Assembly: GCA_014898415.1 (NCBI GenBank)
Contig: RCTD01000007.1
Location: 1,426,001-1,490,000 of the forward strand
Length of the DNA stretch: 64,000 nucleotides
Origin: Stromatinia cepivora
Lineage: Eukaryota > Ascomycota > Leotiomycetes > Helotiales > Sclerotiniaceae
Direction: 5' to 3'
Part shown: in pieces, positions 57,280 through 64,000 of the stretch
Numbering within the stretch: position 1 is the first letter of the stretch
Layout of the letters: each line of letters begins with the position of its first letter
Translations under genes and position numbers: made by a program
The notes under the pieces: generated by a model
What the model was told of the DNA's origin: nothing
Database searches by the model: none
What the model saw: only the letters and a program-made list of their open reading frames with translations

Positions 57280-58969
57280 ATTTTGAGAAGGAAAATGATG
57301 AATGCATGGATAGATTGATATGGATGGCTATATTGGCGTTTTTAATGGCTTGTATAACTTTCAAGCTGGGATTCAGAGATTCATGAATCGTGATATATAA
57401 ATTAAGTTATATCAAATTACATATTTGAACTTTTATTTTTCTCCTTGTGCTTGTAGTCAGTGTGAGATTCTGGCTACGGAAAGAAAGGTCCAGATTATTC
57501 TCATCTGCTGATGTCTACTGCATTTTACATATCGTACAGTCAGCATACTCAGTATACCCCATCTTACGGAGTATATATACTAAGCTCTGTGTATTCAGAC
57601 AACCACTTAGATCTTAAGTTTATTTGAACAGTAGAATACTTCTCATTTAGTTGTTTGTTATTTATTTTACTTAACAAAATTTACTTTGGGCCTTCTAGGT
57701 ATTTTTATTCCGTATAAAACTCTATTTATCTTCAGAACTACTTCTTTAATATCGTAAATACTTTATACAGACAGGTATTATTATTAATACTAACACTAAT
57801 ACAATGGATATAACCAATGCGTTAAAAGTAAACCTATCATATCTCCTACTTATTTTCTAAGCTGTGAAGGTATGAGTACTAAGTTATTTCACATATACAC
57901 TATGTGATCCTTTCCCATCAAGCATATATACTCTACTAATTCAAATCTAGACTTCAGACATCGAACTCGATGCTCTCTCTAGTCCAGTCCATCTCCTAGA
58001 AGAAGAGTATAGATCTCATTAATTACTAATATATAAATGCACAAATACCTGCTTGAAAAACGTAATCAACTATTCACTACTATTTACAAATTAGATATAA
58101 CAATTCAAACCCCAAACTCGACCAAACCGAAAAAAACCATATCCAAAATTCCCGCGAAATTTTCAAAAAATAGAGACTTCTAAGCTAGCAAAATAGCATT
58201 TTATCAGTAATCCATCACTGCACGTTGCGTTGCAATCTTCTCAGAGGAATAAGATTATTATTGCATATATATGAGACCGGTTAAGCCAAAAGTTAGTACC
58301 TACCTACATAGGGATATTTTGATACTTAGATGGATTTTATGCAGAATATGGAGATTGAGTTTGAAGGTGCTGATTTGCAGGCTTCTCTACAAAGAGAAGG
58401 AAACGCAGCAAACAACAAAACCCACCTGTACTCTCAATACGAATTAAAATATAACCTTGATAGTGCAGATTGCATGATTAAAACGTTTTATGTACATTTC
58501 TGGTTTGTAGCTCAGGTGGACTATATTTTCAAGAGCACTTCACATGCACCGGGGTTTTGCAAAGAATCCAGCAATTAGGATGAGCAATTAAATCTTTTGA
58601 GTACTGCAGTTAGTATTGTCCCATTCAAAGTTACGAATATAACGTTACTTCAGCTTTGGGATGCGGAGGGCTGTCATGCTATAACAACCGATCGTGTGGC
58701 CAGGGGAAATGTATGAGTGTGTGAATGTATAATATTTTTTCAGCTAGGGAAAAGGAATTCATTGGTATGCGGTTTTGGAGAAAATGGCCTAGGGGGTTTC
58801 AGTGTATGATCTCGATTTCAAGGCAATGTGAATCCTGATACCATATAAATGAGAGACACTTGCCTCAACCTTATACCAGTTATCCTCACATATTAGCATA
58901 CAGCGGAATAAGTACAAAGCTGCATATCACAAAACATACTGAAATGACCAAATCCATCATAAATAAACA
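57280..58969. other. AT-rich convergent intergenic region
   Basis: This is AT-rich DNA between TRM4 and the esterase 3' ends. A short 82-codon frame at 58330-58578 shows no domain and is not supported. Confidence 0.4.
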
Positions 58970-60001
58970 TTACTCTAATGAGTTCTCCACATTACGCCTC
59001 AAAACATCAATAATCCAATCCTTCCCAAACACACCCTCGGGTATCCGATATAAAAACGTCAAAGGAAAACAATGCATCTGTTTATCCCACTCTAACCATT
59101 CACCCCTCACGCCCTCTCTCTCCAATTTCTTTCTAAACTCTACCGAATCCGGCGCCAGACAATCATATAAACCCACCACACCATCTACCAGTACATTTGC
59201 CTTTTTAAACACACTTAAATCAGCTAGTAGAGGCGAAACCGTAGGATCATCTTTTGCTAATTCATGACGCCATCTTTCCGCAACTTCAGTGATGACGGTT
59301 CGACTTAAGATAGGATCATAAGCATCAATGGCGTCGATTCCCGGATGCGTGTTACGGAGATCGGTAGGAGGTGACATAACCATAATATTTCTCAACGGAC
59401 AAACTTCTTCGATTCCATATCCATTCCCTAACCACTGATTTGCGCCATAAATCCCTAACACCAATGCAATATTCCCACCCGCCGAATCACCCATCAATGT
59501 AATCCTACATCCTTCATCTTTTGCCTGTACAGCCACTGTATCATAAAATCTCCTCAGATGCGGAAGCGAATGAGCAGCAGGAGAATTAGGCGCCAGAGGA
59601 TAGCTAACGAGATTAATTTGATATTCTGGTAATTTTTTGCAGAGTTCGGCGCAGAGAGACCAATGTTCTTTTAATGCACCACTTCTGAATCCTCCGCCGG
59701 CGAAATAATATAATTTATCGAGTACAACTCGAGTTTTCGGAGAGGTGGGTGGAGAGAGAGGTGTAAAGGTATAGATGTATGTATCTGCGATTTTATGCTC
59801 GGTGATTTGACAATGTTTTTTGGTGGAGTGGTGAGGGGTTAATTGAGGAGATCCCGAGGGGAGGGGAGGATGGGTTTTGAGGATTGTTTTGGAGAAGGTT
59901 TTGACTGCTTTTTGTGCTACGGCGCTTAAACTCGATCGATCACGTCGTTGAGTGAGTTTGATTGAGCTGGAGATTTGGTGAGAGGGTTCGAGATTAGACA
60001 T
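58970..60001 (-). CDS. Alpha/beta hydrolase, HSL-like esterase/lipase
   Basis: Single exon, 343 aa. Alpha/beta-hydrolase fold-3 (hormone-sensitive lipase-like) family, hydrolysing carboxyl esters. The nucleophile elbow GDSAGGNIAL is at 171-180 (Ser173). The Asp is probably in GLYDCLAPDS (Asp280 or 285), and the His is in DKQMHCFPL (His310). The oxyanion motif, normally HGGG in this family, reads YYFAGGGFRSG (98-108), so its His is replaced by Ala. The first 65 residues are a polar, Ser/Lys/His-rich extension without a signal peptide, so a cytosolic role is likely. Family membership is clear; the substrate is unknown. Confidence 0.88.
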   Translation of the reverse strand: MSNLEPSHQISSSIKLTQRRDRSSLSAVAQKAVKTFSKTILKTHPPLPSGSPQLTPHHSTKKHCQITEHKIADTYIYTFTPLSPPTSPKTRVVLDKLYYFAGGGFRSGALKEHWSLCAELCKKLPEYQINLVSYPLAPNSPAAHSLPHLRRFYDTVAVQAKDEGCRITLMGDSAGGNIALVLGIYGANQWLGNGYGIEEVCPLRNIMVMSPPTDLRNTHPGIDAIDAYDPILSRTVITEVAERWRHELAKDDPTVSPLLADLSVFKKANVLVDGVVGLYDCLAPDSVEFRKKLEREGVRGEWLEWDKQMHCFPLTFLYRIPEGVFGKDWIIDVLRRNVENSLE

Positions 60002-62698
60002 AATTGTGGTGGGAATGATCGGAATGAGTTGGATGTTGATTATCTTGCTGTTGTTAGGGTATCATAATAATTGATATTTCATTCGCATATTCGTAGATGG
60101 TATTCCGATAGATACCATTTGAGAAATTATTGTTAGTAAATACTCGAGTAGATATAAAATATAAAAAGACAGAAAAGAAAAAAAGACATCAATAATCAGG
60201 GTCCTGTCAAAATTGTCAAGCCCACAATGAGATCATCGACCCCTTTCACCATTCTTGGATACCTTGATATCTTAGCTCTCATTTTGGAGAACCTGCCACG
60301 CGTTTCTTCTACTCGACTGATGTTACTGGCCTATTGTGTAGGATTCCATAACAATTGGATGGTGATAGATATCAACCGTCCAAATAATTTTTATATCTGG
60401 GGAAGTAGGTTAGTGTGGAGGAGGAGTTGGTTTGTACGAGTTTGAAAAATCTGGGGTTTATGTGGTCCGAAGAAAACCCTGAAACTACTCTAACGGACGA
60501 GATTTTGAATGTCACAGCTTCATACCTTCACAACCAATGCGCCTCATATCACCAATATGGATTTATTTGTAAATTGCAATCGTTGCCTTTACAATAAGGC
60601 GATCAATGGTCATTGAAATACAGGTGGCTACAACAACACAACAGTTGATCAGCTTTTAATCTTCAAGTGGAGATGAAACTCAAACTCAACCTTCCTTTCA
60701 CATTTCATCATCATCGTTTATCGAACGAGGCAGGAATCTTTACTATCTATTTGTTATCAATGTCCATTCCATGGTGAAACGATATTCTCCTTTTTGCTGC
60801 TTGTATTGAGCTATGTTTTCACGAGTGCAATCTCTGTTACAGCTCAATCGAGGGAACAACAGCTAGTATGCGATGAGAATTCTCTCAATGACTCCAGTTG
60901 TCATAAAACAGTAATACAATGGAAGTCCCATATTTTACCATACTTTAATATCCCCCTTCAGAACTAAAACCTCACTCAATGTCATTTTGTTCTTGGAGTT
61001 GAGGGAGGAGTGGGGGGCCACAATAGGAATAAAGGTGCTCCAAATGCCGATGGTGGTATAGGAAACAATTTTGGAATCATCACGAGATTTGATCTACAAA
61101 CTTAGCCGCAAGGTCCCACATGTGGAAGCCAGATTTGTGATCAAAAATAAGTTCCTTGATATTCTATCCTCTGATACCGTCTTCCTTCTATTCTTCATTT
61201 TCTATCAACCGGTTAGCTATTTATTTTAGATCATTTCGAAATGCCTCTTCATCATCTCCAAAACCCTATCTTCAACCACTAACACCAATACTAGTCTAGC
61301 TCTCTCCAACATCCTCACCCAACGCTCCAACCTCAGCCCGCTTCTCCTTCCCTCTCCTTCCCCGCCTCCCTTGCCCCCCTAATGCACTCCTAACGCACCC
61401 CTGAGCACCCTCTCCCAAAAGCCGCCCGTCTCCTCAACTACCACAAAACCACAACATCATAAACAACCAACTTTCAGACACCCCTAACCAATTCTCCGCT
61501 TCCATGGCTACTCTCCAATACGATTCACAGCCACAAACCTCTATCTAACCAATTCACGCGATCAAGCTAATCTTGTTATATCCGGGAGACAGAGGGATTT
61601 GAACACTTACACTACGAACCGAAATACTATTATGGGGAATTCGCTAGGGAGTCGACGGATTTTGATGTTTGGAGTAATGACTCGTTCCTCATTCTTTCCT
61701 CAAATAAAAAAATATCAAAAATAGATTCTTCATAATTCCCCATACTCAAAACATAAGTAACCCCATACCAATCCAAAAGTATAATACAGACAATCCTAAC
61801 ACTTCACCCCCCCCCCCCCCCCGGCTTCCCAAGAAAAACCCCATTTCCCAAAGAATCGAATAAATTTTTTTAAATTTTTTTGAACGTGTCCCTGGTAATA
61901 TAGCTACCTAATTGTATATTGCATCCATCCATTTATTTATTCCTTTTACGTGTCTATTCAACTAACAGGACTAATACTGATAATCCTATTAGAAATTGTG
62001 GGAATGATGGGCGCTTGTTGGTTTGTTGTTCTTTTTCTTTCATTTTTTCTCTCATCATCTGTTTTTCATCCTCTTTCTTCCATGCTCGCTCCCTTTTTCC
62101 ATTCCCCGAATATTCACCCTCTTCTTCCACCCACTTACCCCATCTCTCCATCCCTCTCCTCGTAACACAACCAATCCAATCCAATCCAAACCCCCAACCC
62201 CCAACCCCCAACCCCCGGGAGGGGCCAATAAAACAAAACCCAGTATACAGCCTCAATCTCTAATATGCCTCATCCGCCTCAATTCCAATTCTTACAACAC
62301 CCTCATCCATTAATCCATTAATTCACCAATCATCCCACAATATAATATGCAACCTCGCTGCTTTCGCTTGAAAAGGAGGGGTGGGGCTTGCATGCATATG
62401 TATGTATATATTCGAATTATGCGAGGCGAGTTATAAAGTCAGGATATATATACAAGGAAGGATATGGGGATGGTAATTTGGGGTGGTTGAGAGAGGTGCA
62501 GAGGGTTTGTGATGGGAAGATGGTTTTGGGGAGGTTAATGTGGAGTGGCGGGATTAAGGATTAAGATTTAAGAGAGAGATGGCAATGGCAGAGATGTTAT
62601 GAATGAATGAATGAACAAAATTGCAAAGTAGCATTTTCCACTCCCTCCAAAAAACAAGCAAAATATCAAATAACTAGATATACGCACTCCCATCCCAA
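60002..62698. other. Intergenic region with possible F-box-like fragment
   Basis: No confident gene. Near 60227-60445 a plus-strand frame reads PFTILGYLDILALILENLPR, faintly F-box-like, and stops. A second frame (60415-60597) overlaps it. A 16-C run lies at 61807-61822, and an (ACCCCCA)-like run near 62190-62215. The rest shows nothing recognisable. Confidence 0.35.
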
Positions 62699-63808
62699 TC
62701 ACCACTTATAATCCGTCCCACTCTCATGCTCCATCATATCAAAAGCGGGCTTCGCACTAAAATATCCCACCCACTCCGTCCCAATCGTCTGAAAAGTATA
62801 CGCCGCATCCTCCTCCTGAATCTTAACCGTTTCCCCTCCTCTTCCCCCCGCAGCAGCATCAGCCAATAATTGCGCATGACAACATTTCTCCAAACTCGTG
62901 AACCAAAATACGGCACTCTCGATTGATTCTCCACAGGTAAGTAGGCCGTGATTTTGAAGGAGTGCGGCTTTTTTGGAACCCAGGGCGGAAGCTATAGCGT
63001 GCCCTTCTTCGGAGGCGAGAACGATGCCGCGGAATGATGAGTAGAGGGCTAGGTCGTTGTGGAAGGCGCAGGAATCTTGGGTTATGGTGTCGAGGGGACG
63101 GCCGAGGGCACAGAAGGCTCGTCCGTAGAGAGAGTGGGAATGTGCTACTGCGTTTATTTCTGGGCGAGCTGTGTGGACTGCGTGGTGGATCATGTAGGCT
63201 GGGGATGTTAGTATGAATCTTGGTGCGGGGAAATATGATGTGGGGTTAGTGAGAGAGAAGGGTAATATACCTGCTGTGTTGAGTAATCGACATGGACCAC
63301 CTTCTACTACTTCCCCGTCTTTATTAACGAGGATTAAATCGGATGCTCGAAGAAGCGGCCATGCTACTCCAAATGGGTTGACCCAAAAACTAGTTGGTTC
63401 AACGGGATCCTATTCTCATTATTATTCTTTACTCAATATCTTTGAACCTATCTCTCCCCATCCACATCCCACAACAAACCCATCAACTCATTCTCCAACA
63501 CGCCACGCTCCGAAAGCAGTACTTACCCTCAAAGTAATATGTCCCGCAACTCCCTCATCAAACCCGAATTTCGCAAAAATCCTAAACGCCAACGCCAATC
63601 TCCCCTTCTGATATTCCCTCTCTGCATATTTATCTTCAAACGGTGTTCGGGATGGGATTTTCATGTTGGCGGGGCGAGCTTTTGCTTGTTCTTTTGAGAG
63701 ACCCGGTTCATGTGTTGTGGTTGAGATTTCGGAATGAGGGGTTGCGGGAACGGCGGCGCCCGTGTTCATGGTGTCGGCGTTTGTGTTTGTTGCTGAAGGG
63801 GGAGACAT
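62699..63808 (-). CDS. Class II aldolase/adducin family protein, frameshifted
   Basis: Three exons: 63527-63808, 63271-63410 and 62699-63198, with introns of 116 and 72 bp. Class II aldolase/adducin domain, a metal-dependent fold used by sugar-phosphate aldolases and epimerases. The start is MSPPSATNTNADTMN, followed by a disordered leader and then EREYQKGRLALAFRIFAKFG, VAGHITLR and DPVEPTSFWVNPFGVAW. The frame breaks at about 63358-63363: GCATGGGCCG contains one G too many to continue into the expected LLRASDLILVNKDGEVVEGG. The frame before and after is otherwise normal: NAVAHSHSLYGRAF and LLQNHGLLTCGES hold the metal-ligand histidines. Without the extra base the product would be 306 aa. No intron arrangement I tried repairs it. 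It is a recent pseudogene or carries a sequence error. Confidence 0.82.
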
Positions 63809-64000
63809 TTTGGTATGGATGTGGAGAATTGTGAGGAGTTGATGGATATGAGTATGAGAGAAGATTGGGATATGATATGTTATGATGTGAGAGACAAACA
63901 CAATAGATAGACGTGGCGATTGTAATGGAGATAAGAGGGAATATTGAAGAACGAGACGTAATGGATCCTATCTACTACAATCTCAGTAGCAGCCTATAAC
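63809..64000. other. Upstream flank at window edge
   Basis: This is the promoter or leader of the class II aldolase gene. Too little sequence is present to say more. Confidence 0.4.

Noticed and set aside
60227..60597. F-box protein gene
   Set aside because: Only a faint F-box-like start is present. It stops early and the next frame overlaps, so this is too weak to call.
61560..61640. tRNA-like stretch with GGGATTTGAACAC
   Set aside because: It resembles a reversed T-loop, but no acceptor, anticodon or D arms can be drawn around it.

Overview
The window is a stretch of filamentous ascomycete chromosome. Genes lie on both strands, are separated by 0.7-3 kb of AT-leaning DNA, and are interrupted by short GT-AG introns (47-138 bp) that often carry a CTAAC/CTGAC-like branch site near the 3' end. 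Gene style, modest GC content and the deep-branch housekeeping set fit Leotiomycetes (Sclerotinia/Botrytis-like). That placement is inference from the reading, not a database match.

Layout, left to right: a DmpA-type P1 peptidase (-, 1917-3417); an orphan disordered protein (+, 5323-7224); the replicative helicase factor CDC45 (-, 7992-10729); a flavin monooxygenase with a frameshift (-, 11512-13255); a possible 50-aa membrane micro-gene (+, 14640-14847); an orphan with one C-terminal membrane segment (+, 16220-17463); a heptanucleotide microsatellite (18581-18808); a giant 15-exon gene for a predicted 3297-aa protein (-, 19870-30663); a mitochondrial carnitine/acylcarnitine carrier (+, 32054-33175); an orphan, perhaps mitochondrial, protein (+, 33932-35110); a fold-back MITE (36265-37080); a Baeyer-Villiger monooxygenase (-, 39547-41443); the mitochondrial Obg GTPase MTG2 (-, 42497-44152); a conserved fungal Cys-motif protein (+, 46714-47613); BFR1 (-, 49821-51540); RPB5 (+, 52401-53243); the tRNA m5C methyltransferase TRM4/NCL1 (+, 54364-57279); an HSL-like esterase (-, 58970-60001); and a class II aldolase/adducin protein with a frameshift (-, 62699-63808).

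The genes do not form an operon or an obvious biosynthetic cluster. Most are single-copy housekeeping functions (replication, transcription, mitochondrial translation, RNA modification, fatty-acid shuttling) mixed with accessory oxidoreductases and hydrolases. Several pairs are divergent (giant gene/carrier, MTG2/Cys-motif protein, BFR1/RPB5).

The most unusual object is the giant gene at 19870-30663. Its first exon encodes a long array of about 25-29 degenerate His-containing coiled-coil repeats. Thirteen mini-exons of 42-125 bp follow, encoding acidic Glu/Pro/Val segments, many ending in EPEV. A final 4.7-kb exon is extremely acidic and ends in a basic repeat tail. The mini-exon run looks like serial exon duplication, similar in form to the PEVK region of titin. 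All 14 introns are canonical and the frame stays open throughout. Other notable items are the TA-flanked hairpin MITE and two otherwise intact enzyme genes each broken by one small indel.
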